DNA from: Leptospira wolffii serovar Khorat str. Khorat-H2
GTDB lineage: Bacteria; Spirochaetota; Leptospiria; Leptospirales; Leptospiraceae
Length of the DNA stretch: 64,000 nucleotides
Direction of reading: 5' to 3'
NCBI RefSeq assembly: GCF_000306115.2
Contig: NZ_AKWX02000020.1
Location: forward strand, 248,001 to 312,000
Below, piece after piece: positions 56,577-64,000 of the stretch (position 1 is the first letter of the stretch; the number at the start of each line of letters is the position of its first letter). The notes under the pieces are model-generated. The model saw nothing but the letters and a program-made list of their open reading frames with translations, searched no databases and had not been told where the DNA came from. Position numbers and translations under genes: made by a program.

Positions 56577-58370
56577 CTAGGAGCGGACGGACTTCGTTTT
56601 CTTCCGCGCTTGGTTCTTTGGCTTAGTCTGCATGTTTCGCTTCTTAGGGGATTTCGTTCCGATCTCTTTGGATTTTCCGAAAACGACGGAAGAAATCCCG
56701 AAAGTCTTCTCAAATCCGAAAACGGATACCTGTCCTTTCTCTTTCGGGGGAATGAAGGACATAGCTCTTTCCGTCATAGCAGTGATCGATAGGGAAGGAT
56801 TCACTCCTAGATTGATGGGAATCATGGAGCTATCGCAGATCATCAAATTCTTATAACCGTACACTCGATTCTGAAAATCGATTACGCCTTCGTTGGAGCT
56901 CCCACCCATTACGCAACCGCCCATAATGTGTCCCGTAATAGGAGCGTTTAGAAGCACGTCATTGAGGGAACTGCGAGGAATTCCCCCGATCTTCTTTGCG
57001 ATCTTACGAGCGGTTTGATTCGCGATGGGGATATAAGAGGGAGTTTTTTCCCCTTCGGTCAAGGTCGAAGTCATGGATTTCTCGAAAGGCCAAGCGAGCC
57101 TTCTTTGCCGAACCAATTTTACCTGATTATCCAAGGTCTGCATGACCAATAGGATCAGAGAATTCTTTGCGAAACCGATCGGCCAAGACGCCTTTAAGAA
57201 ATAAATCGGATGTCGGAACATCGTGAAGAAATATCTCAGAGGACGAGGAAAGAAGCCTCCCCCGTCGGTCAGAACGCTGGCAAGAATTCCGAAGAAATCG
57301 GAACCTCGAGAATATCGTACCGGCTCTATATGCGTATGCTCGTCGGGGTGAATAGAAGAAGTGATCGCGACTCCCTGGGAAAAATCCACATTCTTTCCAA
57401 ACTTAGTGACTCCAAGAACCGTTTCGCTATTCGTTCTTACGGAATCTCCTAGCTTAGGAGAGAGGCGTTTCATATTACCTTTTTCTTTCGCACGAAGTAA
57501 CAAACCGACCGTCCCCATTACGGCTGCGGAAAGAACCACATTCCTGGTTCTTAAAGTCCTCTTCGGAGCGCCGAACCAGCCGGTGGTGGATTTCGTATGC
57601 AATTCGTATCCGTATTCTCCGCTTGCATCCGGATCCAATTTCCCGTTCTTATCCAAAGGAACCAGATCCATGACCTTGGTTTCGGGCAAAACTTTTGCTC
57701 CCAATTTCTCCGCGAAAAATAGATAATTTTTATCTAATGTATTTTTGGAATTGAAGCGGCATCCAACCATGCATCCGCCGCAATAATTACAAGTCGTCCT
57801 ATCGGGACCTTCTCCCTGGAAGAAAGGATCCCGAACCGTTTTCCCCGGTTTATCTCCGAAGAAAACTCCGACGGGAGTGGGAGTGAATGTGTCCCCCCTT
57901 CCCATATCTTCCGCGATTTCTTTTAGAATAGAATCCGACTTGTCCAAGTACTGATTCCGAACCACACCCAACATTCTTGAGGCGACTCGATAAAAAGGGA
58001 GCATCCCCTCTTTGCCTCCGATGTTTCTATAAACCGGATGATTTAAGATCTTATCACTAGGAACGTATAACGTGTTGGCGTATACGAGAGAACCGCCCCC
58101 CACTCCCGCTCCGCTCACAAGGAAAAAATCTTTGAGCAGATTCAATCTTTGGATACCGTAAAAACCTAAACGAGGCATCCATAAATATTTATGAACGGAC
58201 CAATTCGTTTTTGGAAAATCCTTTGCGGTCCATCTCTTTCCCGATTCTACCACCAGGACGGAGTAACCCTTTTGGCTGAGACGCATGGCGGAAACGCTTC
58301 CCCCGAAACCGGAACCGACTACGATATAATCATAATCGAAATGAACGCTTGTTCTTTCTTGATCCTTCAT
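56577..58370 (-). CDS. GMC-type FAD oxidoreductase
   Basis: Flavoprotein of the glucose-methanol-choline family, about 597 residues, near the cholesterol oxidase-like branch. FAD motif VVGSGFGGSVSAMRLS at the N terminus, GAGVGGGSLVYANTLY, and C-terminal MGGCVMGG with the family end motif NPSLSITAMTERAM. TCNYCGGCMVGC (about 194-205) is a cysteine cluster not part of the usual core and may bind metal. Alcohol or sterol oxidation is likely; the substrate is unknown. A basic tail (KSPKKRNMQTKPKNQARKKT) follows the catalytic domain. The frame also permits TTG at 58379; neither start has an ideal ribosome site. It is divergent from the flavin monooxygenase gene, so the two may share a control region (58380-58547). 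Confidence 0.88.
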   Translation of the reverse strand: MKDQERTSVHFDYDYIVVGSGFGGSVSAMRLSQKGYSVLVVESGKRWTAKDFPKTNWSVHKYLWMPRLGFYGIQRLNLLKDFFLVSGAGVGGGSLVYANTLYVPSDKILNHPVYRNIGGKEGMLPFYRVASRMLGVVRNQYLDKSDSILKEIAEDMGRGDTFTPTPVGVFFGDKPGKTVRDPFFQGEGPDRTTCNYCGGCMVGCRFNSKNTLDKNYLFFAEKLGAKVLPETKVMDLVPLDKNGKLDPDASGEYGYELHTKSTTGWFGAPKRTLRTRNVVLSAAVMGTVGLLLRAKEKGNMKRLSPKLGDSVRTNSETVLGVTKFGKNVDFSQGVAITSSIHPDEHTHIEPVRYSRGSDFFGILASVLTDGGGFFPRPLRYFFTMFRHPIYFLKASWPIGFAKNSLILLVMQTLDNQVKLVRQRRLAWPFEKSMTSTLTEGEKTPSYIPIANQTARKIAKKIGGIPRSSLNDVLLNAPITGHIMGGCVMGGSSNEGVIDFQNRVYGYKNLMICDSSMIPINLGVNPSLSITAMTERAMSFIPPKEKGQVSVFGFEKTFGISSVVFGKSKEIGTKSPKKRNMQTKPKNQARKKTKSVRS

Positions 58371-58547
58371 ACGCCTCAACTAAACATATCGAATTATTTG
58401 CTCAATCCATTTTCGGACTTGACCGACTCCACCTTCGGGCATCTAGTATGAGATCGTTTTATAACGTTCATTATTTTTCTTCTCCCCAAAGCCCAAATCC
58501 ATACGCCGAAAGGGTTCAAACGAGACGAACTTCATAAGGAGAATGCA

Positions 58548-59993
58548 ATGGCTGAGTTACCAAGAGTTTGTGTCATAGGCGCAGGTTCGAGCGGTATAAC
58601 GGTTTGTAAATCTTTACAGGACAAAGGAATTCCCTACGATTGCTACGAGAAAGGCAGCGATATAGGCGGAAACTGGAGATACAAGAACGATAACGGTCTG
58701 AGTAATATCTACAAATCCTTACATATCAACACTCACAGGGACCGTATGGAGTATCGTGATTATCCGATGCCTCCTTGGTATCCCGATTATCCGAATCATG
58801 AACCGATCCAGAAATATTTCTTAGACTACGTAAGTCATTTCGGGCTTCGTAAGAATATAAAATTCAAGAACGGAGTCGCCAGGGTCCAACCTCAGGAAGA
58901 CGGAACTTACCTAGTTACCAGCGAAAAAGGAGAAAAGATTTTTTACGACGCCGTAATCGTAGCGAACGGACACCATTGGTCTCCTCGTTGGCCGGAGCCC
59001 GAGTTCCCCGGAAAGTTTAACGGAAAAATAATACATTCCCACGATTATGTGGACCCGCAGCATCCGATCGATTTGGTAAATAAAAAAGTCGTAATACTAG
59101 GAATGGGAAACAGCGCCATGGATATTTCCGTAGAGTTAAGTAGGCCGGGGGTCTCCAAAAAGGTCTACTTATGCTCTCGTAGGGGTGCTTGGGTGATTCC
59201 GAATTATCTTTTCGGAAAGCCTTTGGATAAATCCACTCAATTGATTCCGCCCGGCACTCCGTTTTGGATCAAACAGCTCATTCTAGGTCTAGTATTGAAA
59301 ATCGGAGTCGGTAAGATGGAAGACTTCGGACTCCCTAAACCCGATCATAATCCGGGAGAAGCACATCCTACTATATCGCAGGACATACTAGTACGACTGG
59401 GGAGAGGAGATATCACCTATAAACCGGTCATCCAAGAATTCAAAGGAAATAAAATACGATTCGCGGACGGCTCCGAAGAGGACGTGGACGCAGTCATTTA
59501 CTGCACCGGGTATAATGTGAAATTTCCCTTCTTCGATTCGAACTTTCTGGAAGCGAAAGACAATCATCTACCTTTATTCCATAGAACTTTCCAACCCGGA
59601 TCGAATAATCTATTTTTCGTCGGGCTTTACCAACCTCTTGGAGCAATCATGCCTCTTGCCGAGTTCCAAGGAAAATGGCTCGCCGAGTATCTATCCGGAA
59701 ATTATAAACTACCCGAAATATCGGAAATGAGGAAACAGATTCGGGATTACGAGACAAAAATGCGAAAACGATACGTCGCTTCGGCAAGACACACCATGCA
59801 GGTGGACTTCGAAGACTTTTTATATTATATGCAAAAGGAACTCAAAGCCGGAAAAAAAAGAGCGGCCAAATCAGGTAACGCACTCCCCGTGGAAGCAAAA
59901 GCAAAATCTAAGACCGCAAACCATTCTAGCAACGGAAATGGACATCGAAAAGAACTAAGGAAGCCTAAAAAACGTGCTCTTGCAAAAGCTTGA
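58548..59993 (+). CDS. Flavin-containing monooxygenase (FMO/Baeyer-Villiger type)
   Basis: NADPH-dependent class B flavoprotein monooxygenase, 481 residues. FAD motif VCVIGAGSSGITVCKSL at the N terminus, the FMO signature FNGKIIHSHDY (FxGxxxHxxxY) at about 157-167, NADPH motif VVILGMGNSAMDISVEL, and CTGYN near residue 325. Y at the end of the signature favours FMO over classical Baeyer-Villiger enzymes, which have W. AAGGAG lies 7 bases before ATG. The last 35 residues are basic and Ala/Lys rich. The esterase gene starts within its 3' end (20-base overlap), a pairing common for ketone-oxidising BVMO plus esterase, so ester formation followed by hydrolysis is a plausible joint route. Confidence 0.9.
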   Translation: MAELPRVCVIGAGSSGITVCKSLQDKGIPYDCYEKGSDIGGNWRYKNDNGLSNIYKSLHINTHRDRMEYRDYPMPPWYPDYPNHEPIQKYFLDYVSHFGLRKNIKFKNGVARVQPQEDGTYLVTSEKGEKIFYDAVIVANGHHWSPRWPEPEFPGKFNGKIIHSHDYVDPQHPIDLVNKKVVILGMGNSAMDISVELSRPGVSKKVYLCSRRGAWVIPNYLFGKPLDKSTQLIPPGTPFWIKQLILGLVLKIGVGKMEDFGLPKPDHNPGEAHPTISQDILVRLGRGDITYKPVIQEFKGNKIRFADGSEEDVDAVIYCTGYNVKFPFFDSNFLEAKDNHLPLFHRTFQPGSNNLFFVGLYQPLGAIMPLAEFQGKWLAEYLSGNYKLPEISEMRKQIRDYETKMRKRYVASARHTMQVDFEDFLYYMQKELKAGKKRAAKSGNALPVEAKAKSKTANHSSNGNGHRKELRKPKKRALAKA

Positions 59994-61002
59994 AGGAATC
60001 ATCGCGAGACTCATATTAAGAATTCCAAATGTAGTTCTCGGGCTACTAGGAAAGGACAAAAAGAGAGGTCGTCTTCTCGATCAAAAATTAAGAACCGTCC
60101 TATTATTGGCAAAGGTGAAACCCAAGCCGGAGAATCTGCCTCCCCCCGAAGCGAGAAAATTGTTTCGGGACAGCATGAATCTCTTCGATTTAGAAAAGGT
60201 GAAACTCGCTCGGATTGAAAATTTCACGATACCGGGTCCCGACGGAAGAATTCCCGTTCGTCTCTATTCCGATTCCTCCTTGTTGGAACTCCAACCTTGC
60301 TTGGTCTATTTTCACGGAGGAGGTTTCGTGATCGGAGACATGGATACGCATGACCCGCCTCTTCGATATTTAGCGAAGGAATCCGGTTGCATGATCCTCT
60401 CCGTAGATTACAGACTCGCACCCGAATTCCCCTATCCCGCTCCTTGGGAAGACGCCTACTCTTCCTACATTTGGGCGAAGAACCACGGAAAAGCTCTCGG
60501 TATAGATCCGAAAAAAATCGCAGTAGGCGGAGATTCCGCAGGAGGAAATCTCGCGGTCTCTATATCCACAAGAGCCAAAAAAGAAAAGCAACCTCTCCCT
60601 CTCTTCCAACTTCTCATCTATCCTTGGATCGATCTTATCCAGGAAAGAAAAAGTACGGAAGAATATTCGGACGGATACGCGTTGACCCGGGAATTGCTCC
60701 GCTATTTCAAAAACCACAGCTTGCCGAATCCGGATGATTGCAAGGACCCGCGAGTGACGCCTTTTCGACAAACATCCTTTTCTCACACTCCTCCCACCTA
60801 TCTGACCATAGCAGGATTCGACCCTCTCCAGGACGAAGGAACGGCTTACGCGGATATATTAAAAAAATCAAAAGTTCCTCTGGAAATTTCGACCGAGGAT
60901 ACCTTAATACACGGATTCTTTAATTTAGGAAGGGGAGTGCCGGCCGCAAAAAAAGCCTTGAAAGAGATCGCAAGTTCGATACGAAAGGGATTCTTCCAAT
61001 AA
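59974..61002 (+). CDS. HSL-type alpha/beta hydrolase (esterase)
   Basis: Carboxylesterase of the hormone-sensitive-lipase group (Aes/LipN type), 342 residues. Oxyanion motif YFHGGGFVIGD, nucleophile GDSAGGNLA, acid in DPLQDEGTAYA and His in LIHGFFN complete the triad. The start is GTG at 59974, inside the 3' end of the monooxygenase gene, with AAGGA 11 bases upstream. Translational coupling to the monooxygenase and the shared strand suggest they act in sequence on one substrate. Cytoplasmic; no signal peptide, though a hydrophobic stretch near the N terminus (ARLILRIPNVVLGLLG) could be a peripheral anchor. Confidence 0.92.
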   Translation: MLLQKLEGIIARLILRIPNVVLGLLGKDKKRGRLLDQKLRTVLLLAKVKPKPENLPPPEARKLFRDSMNLFDLEKVKLARIENFTIPGPDGRIPVRLYSDSSLLELQPCLVYFHGGGFVIGDMDTHDPPLRYLAKESGCMILSVDYRLAPEFPYPAPWEDAYSSYIWAKNHGKALGIDPKKIAVGGDSAGGNLAVSISTRAKKEKQPLPLFQLLIYPWIDLIQERKSTEEYSDGYALTRELLRYFKNHSLPNPDDCKDPRVTPFRQTSFSHTPPTYLTIAGFDPLQDEGTAYADILKKSKVPLEISTEDTLIHGFFNLGRGVPAAKKALKEIASSIRKGFFQ

Positions 61003-61090
61003 TTGAAAGGTTTTGGGCGCGTCCGATTCTTTGGAATTTTAAATCGATTCTATAAAGGACCGGGCTACTTCAGGCTCGCGGATTCCCGCT

Positions 61091-61105
61091 CGTCCCTTTG
61101 GGACG
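61091..61105 (+). terminator. Weak hairpin after the esterase gene
   Basis: CGTCCC-TTT-GGGACG at 61091-61105 is a perfect 6+6 hairpin in the 211-base gap before the cytochrome gene; no T-run follows directly. A second GC-rich symmetric stretch (AGCGCGCC) comes after it. It may reduce read-through into the cytochrome gene. Confidence 0.3.
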
Positions 61106-61213
61106 CTAGCGCGCCTTTCGTATCCCTCGCGCAAAAACTTTCCGGAAGGCGAAAAAAGAAACAAATCCGAAGGAAACGAATTGTTTCCCGAATATATAAA
61201 ACCAGAGAACTGC

Positions 61214-62164
61214 ATGAAAAAAATCTTAAAAACGATAGGAGCTCTACTCCTACTTCTCCCTCTATCCTTAGTCGGATTCCTCTATTTTTCTTTCCCGAAA
61301 TCGGAGCCCGCGCCTGAAATCGTTGCTGGAAATGATCCGGCCAGAATCGAAAGAGGTCGCTATTTAGCAAATCATGTCAATGCTTGCATCGACTGTCATT
61401 CCACAAGAGACTGGAAAAAATTCTCCGGTCCTCTTTTGCCGGAAACTGTAGGAGAAGGAGGAGAAGTCTTCGATCAAAAACTCGGATTTCCGGGATCCTT
61501 TGTAGCTCCTAACATCACTCCTGCGGCCTTATCCTCCTGGACCGACGGAGAAATTCTGAGAGCGATCTCGAGCGGAATCAGTAAAGATGGAAGGCCCTTA
61601 TTTCCGGTCATGCCTCACCCTGCATACGGACAGATGGATAAGGAAGATCTGATCTCCCTAATCGCTTATTTAAGGACCCTGAAACCGATCGAAAAACCGA
61701 ACGGAGTCTCCAAAGCGGATTTCCCTTTTAATCTGATCCTAAGAACCATCCCATCTCCTGCTTCTTTCGGAGTACTACCCAAAAAAGAGGACAAGATTGC
61801 GATGGGAAAATATCTTTTCACCGCTGCCGCTTGTTCCGAATGTCACACGAAACAGGATAAGGGAAAACCTATCGCCGGAATGGAATTAGCAGGAGGTTTC
61901 GAATTTCCTCTTTCCAACGGTACCTTAGTCAAATCGGCAAATATCACTCCGGACAAAGAAACGGGAATCGGACTTTGGACGGAGAAAGAGTTCATACATA
62001 GATTCAAATCGATGGAAATTCCGAAGTACAAACCGCATGAGGTAAAGGATGGAGAATTACAGACCATCATGCCATGGACCATGTACGCAGGAATGACGGA
62101 AGAGGATCTGGCGGCGATATACGCATATTTACGGACCGTAAAACCGATATCGAATAAGATCTAA
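61214..62164 (+). CDS. Dihaem cytochrome c
   Basis: Exported or membrane-anchored c-type cytochrome, about 316 residues, with two haem sites CIDCH and CSECH, each opening a cytochrome c domain of the type fused in alcohol dehydrogenase cytochrome subunits. A signal or anchor (ILKTIGALLLLLPLSLVGFLYF) comes first. Axial methionine candidates are in FPVMPHPAY and TIMPWTMYAGM. The longest frame starts at 61181, but ATG at 61214 follows AGAGAA and opens the signal. It probably accepts electrons from a dehydrogenase; the GMC enzyme at 56577 is one candidate, but it is on the other strand and lacks a signal peptide, so this is weak. Confidence 0.9.
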   Translation: MKKILKTIGALLLLLPLSLVGFLYFSFPKSEPAPEIVAGNDPARIERGRYLANHVNACIDCHSTRDWKKFSGPLLPETVGEGGEVFDQKLGFPGSFVAPNITPAALSSWTDGEILRAISSGISKDGRPLFPVMPHPAYGQMDKEDLISLIAYLRTLKPIEKPNGVSKADFPFNLILRTIPSPASFGVLPKKEDKIAMGKYLFTAAACSECHTKQDKGKPIAGMELAGGFEFPLSNGTLVKSANITPDKETGIGLWTEKEFIHRFKSMEIPKYKPHEVKDGELQTIMPWTMYAGMTEEDLAAIYAYLRTVKPISNKI

Positions 62165-62182
62165 ACCGACCGACGATTCTAA

Positions 62183-62208
62183 GGACCGGATTTCAGTAGA
62201 ACCGGTCC
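62183..62208. terminator. Bidirectional hairpin between convergent genes
   Basis: GGACCGG at 62183-62189 pairs with CCGGTCC at 62202-62208, and TTC/GAA extends the inner stem. It lies between the cytochrome gene and the I9-like lipoprotein gene. T-runs are not ideal on either side. Confidence 0.6.
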
Positions 62209-62225
62209 CTAGAAAAAACTTCGGA

Positions 62226-62600
62226 TTAAAACGCTTTGTAAACGTGATTCGGCTCGGCGTATTCCACAAATCCGGATTTTTTTCCCGCCTGTACCAAAGC
62301 TTCCAAACCCGGTTCCGTTTCATAGACCACATGGTATGTGTCGTCCGAGATCTTATCAATCTTAACGATCTTATGATTCGGAAGCAGTTCGACGATTCTT
62401 TTGGAATCCGTACCTGCGTTTAATTTTACGATATATTCCTTAGGAACCGTATTAGAAGAGGATTGTTTATTCTTCTTTAATAGATCTTTACTTTGCATGG
62501 GGGTCTTTACTTGTTCTTTCGCATCCGTTCCGCAATTTGCAAAAATCAGATTCAGAAAAATACCTCCGAAGATTAGAATGGAAATAGATCTCGTATTCAT
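62226..62600 (-). CDS. Lipoprotein with a subtilisin propeptide-like (I9) domain
   Basis: A 124-residue protein. The signal peptide ends at a spirochaetal lipobox with Cys23 (IFANC). After a linker rich in K, S and N comes a domain of about 70 residues, KEYIVKLNAGTD, ELLPNHKIVKID, TYHVVYETEPG and VEYAEPNHVYKAF, with the pattern of the inhibitor I9 propeptide of subtilases, whose last residues normally occupy the protease cleft. Here it is not fused to a protease. The subtilase gene directly upstream ends 10 bases before its ATG, and its stop codon (CCTTAAGGA) contains the ribosome site of this gene. A lipid-anchored chaperone or inhibitor for that protease is the natural inference. Confidence 0.75.
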   Translation of the reverse strand: MNTRSISILIFGGIFLNLIFANCGTDAKEQVKTPMQSKDLLKKNKQSSSNTVPKEYIVKLNAGTDSKRIVELLPNHKIVKIDKISDDTYHVVYETEPGLEALVQAGKKSGFVEYAEPNHVYKAF

Positions 62601-62609
62601 CGTAAATCC

Positions 62610-64000
62610 TTAAGGCGCTACTAATGTCAGATTGGAAGGCGCTTTCAAGAATCGAAGCGCCCCGTTGGCATCCGCAGCTTTTCCGTATTTCGTTTTTCCT
62701 TGGAGAGAGCTAGTGGTCCGCCCTCCGGAAACGATCGCATCGATCGTATCCTGGTAGGTAAACTTAGGATTGAAGGAACGCAATAAAGCGGCCAATCCGG
62801 CAACATGAGGAGTCGCCATCGAAGTCCCGTTTAAAATATTGTATTGCGCGGTATCATCCACATCCAAGGCACTGAATTCGAATCCGGTAATAACGATCCC
62901 CGCTTTTGCGATTGAAGAATTGGAATTAAACTTAAAGCCGAAACTACAATTCGTACTGGAGCCGGTGCAATTAGGAAGTTGGTATTGTAAATACGCGTAA
63001 TTTCCATTCATCTCTCCCGCATAAGAATCCAAAACGGTACCGGAAAAACTAGGAAGACCTGCGGAATTGGAATAATTCAAACTGAAAACATCATATAACG
63101 GTTCCGTATCTAGGAATAAATAAAAACTTGCATGCACTCTATCCATCCCGGAGAGATAAGTGTAAGTCTTGTATGCGGTTGTAGTGATATTATTTAAATA
63201 GCCGTTTACGATTTCCCCACCCGCGCCATCGGAACAATTAGTTGATAAATAGAGTGCGGAAAAGCTTGAAAAACAACTCCCCTGCGGTGCATACGTCCAG
63301 ATACTCTTAGAACTTGCGGTATTATTTGAACTTGTTGTCCAAGTTGCAAAATTCGTTCCACTGTCCGAAACTTCTCTTCCTGCCCAAGTGCTTCTGATAT
63401 TCGTTCCCGGCGCCCCTACATCCACCCATACTGAGGAGGTATCGAAATTAGAAAAGGAAGCCAATGAATAAGCCTGATCCAGAGCGGCTACACAGAGTAT
63501 ATTCGCTTCCGGAAATTTACAAGGAAAGGAATTCTTCGAAGCCAAATTGCTTGTTTCATTTCCAGCAGCCACGACAAACAAAACATCCTGATTTATTCCG
63601 GCTAACGCAATCGCGGAACGCAATGCGGGATCATAAGAAGGTCCACCCAAACTTAGATTTACCACTTTAGCTCCGTTCCGAACCGCAAAATTGATTCCTT
63701 TGACGATATCCGCCGTATAACCCGAACCCCAATCATCCAAAGCTCGAACCGGCATCAGTTGCGCCGTCCAGCAAAGCCCTGTGGTACCGATCGTATTACT
63801 ACCGACGGCGGCGATCGTTCCGGCAACGTGCGTACCATGTCCGTTTAAGTCCATAGGATCGTTATCTCCGTCCACATAGTCCCAGCCTCCGTACGGGCAG
63901 GCGCCTAGACTAGCTCCGGCTTCGGAAACGCAAGAACCCGAAGTCCAAATATTGGCATTTAAATCATCGTGATTGTAATTTGCACCCGTATCTACAACGG
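62610..64000 (-). CDS. Subtilisin-like serine protease (5' end beyond the window)
   Basis: S8-family protease fragment. The frame continues past the window end at 64000, so the gene is partial at its 5' end; the GTG at 63873-63875 is not a credible start because the catalytic Asp lies before it (VVDTGANYNHDDL, 41 codons upstream of that GTG). The His motif is GHGTHVAG, the oxyanion Asn is in VAAGNETSN, and the Ser motif is GTSMATPH, with Ser at codon 62820-62822. Between the His and Ser there is a long insertion (about residues 155-300 of the visible part) with cysteine pairs (NCTGSSTNCSF, GSCFSSF) and a YVNG/YLSG beta-rich stretch, consistent with an exported protease having an inserted beta domain. 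The 3' end overlaps the ribosome site of the I9-like gene. Confidence 0.92.
   Translation of the reverse strand, partial: VVDTGANYNHDDLNANIWTSGSCVSEAGASLGACPYGGWDYVDGDNDPMDLNGHGTHVAGTIAAVGSNTIGTTGLCWTAQLMPVRALDDWGSGYTADIVKGINFAVRNGAKVVNLSLGGPSYDPALRSAIALAGINQDVLFVVAAGNETSNLASKNSFPCKFPEANILCVAALDQAYSLASFSNFDTSSVWVDVGAPGTNIRSTWAGREVSDSGTNFATWTTSSNNTASSKSIWTYAPQGSCFSSFSALYLSTNCSDGAGGEIVNGYLNNITTTAYKTYTYLSGMDRVHASFYLFLDTEPLYDVFSLNYSNSAGLPSFSGTVLDSYAGEMNGNYAYLQYQLPNCTGSSTNCSFGFKFNSNSSIAKAGIVITGFEFSALDVDDTAQYNILNGTSMATPHVAGLAALLRSFNPKFTYQDTIDAIVSGGRTTSSLQGKTKYGKAADANGALRFLKAPSNLTLVAP

Noticed and set aside
61003..61317. Plus-strand frame following the esterase gene
   Set aside because: It begins with TTG without a ribosome site and overlaps the cytochrome c gene in another frame.
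63873..63875. GTG as start of the subtilase
   Set aside because: The frame continues upstream with the catalytic Asp motif, so the start is outside the window.

Overview
The window looks like chromosomal DNA of a spirochaete of the genus Leptospira. The support is its gene families: WG (KWG) repeats, a lipoprotein with two DUF1566 segments, relaxed spirochaetal lipoboxes, large 7-TM/HAMP/SpoIIE/TPR phosphatases, and an assimilatory cys cluster with its own siroheme genes. Base composition looks like mid-40s %GC by eye (not counted), which would fit the intermediate (P2) species better than L. interrogans. That placement is inference. I see no rRNA, tRNA, CRISPR array, insertion sequence or prophage.

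Layout. 1-13190: the 3' end of an unknown gene; a tandem pair of DUF4139 (MuiA-like) proteins; a sterol-desaturase-type hydroxylase; a FadL-like porin; an operon of CPBP protease, unknown protein and ClC transporter; and a divergent LysM/M23 peptidase plus beta-propeller pair. 13245-19219: a compact minus-strand sulfate assimilation operon, cysH-cysD-cysN-cobA-met8-cysI, with a perfect 8+8 inverted repeat just upstream. 19767-32251: envelope genes, namely a phosphoethanolamine-transferase-like enzyme, an LpxL-type acyltransferase, an AttH/CrtC lipocalin-like protein, a four-gene Opp/Dpp ABC transporter without a binding protein, an AsmA-like protein and an LTA-synthase-like enzyme. 32343-40814: a membrane-embedded MutS homologue coupled to a 77-residue protein, a WG-repeat protein, an exported caspase-like protein, a DUF1566 lipoprotein and ilvC.

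41023-50520 is a four-gene signalling block in the order SpoIIE phosphatase, MCP-like protein, MCP-like protein, SpoIIE phosphatase. 50732-64000 holds a succinate-semialdehyde-type dehydrogenase, an outer-membrane barrel candidate, a membrane glycosyltransferase candidate, a second CPBP protein, an oxidative cluster (GMC oxidoreductase, flavin monooxygenase, esterase, dihaem cytochrome c), and a subtilisin-like protease (cut by the window end) followed by a small lipoprotein that resembles a free subtilisin propeptide (I9).

The most interesting units are the SpoIIE/MCP block, the subtilase with a separate lipid-anchored I9-like protein, the exported caspase, and the membrane MutS with its small partner. 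Several starts were moved from the longest frame because Shine-Dalgarno sequences or signal peptides favour internal or TTG/GTG codons. These are stated per gene.
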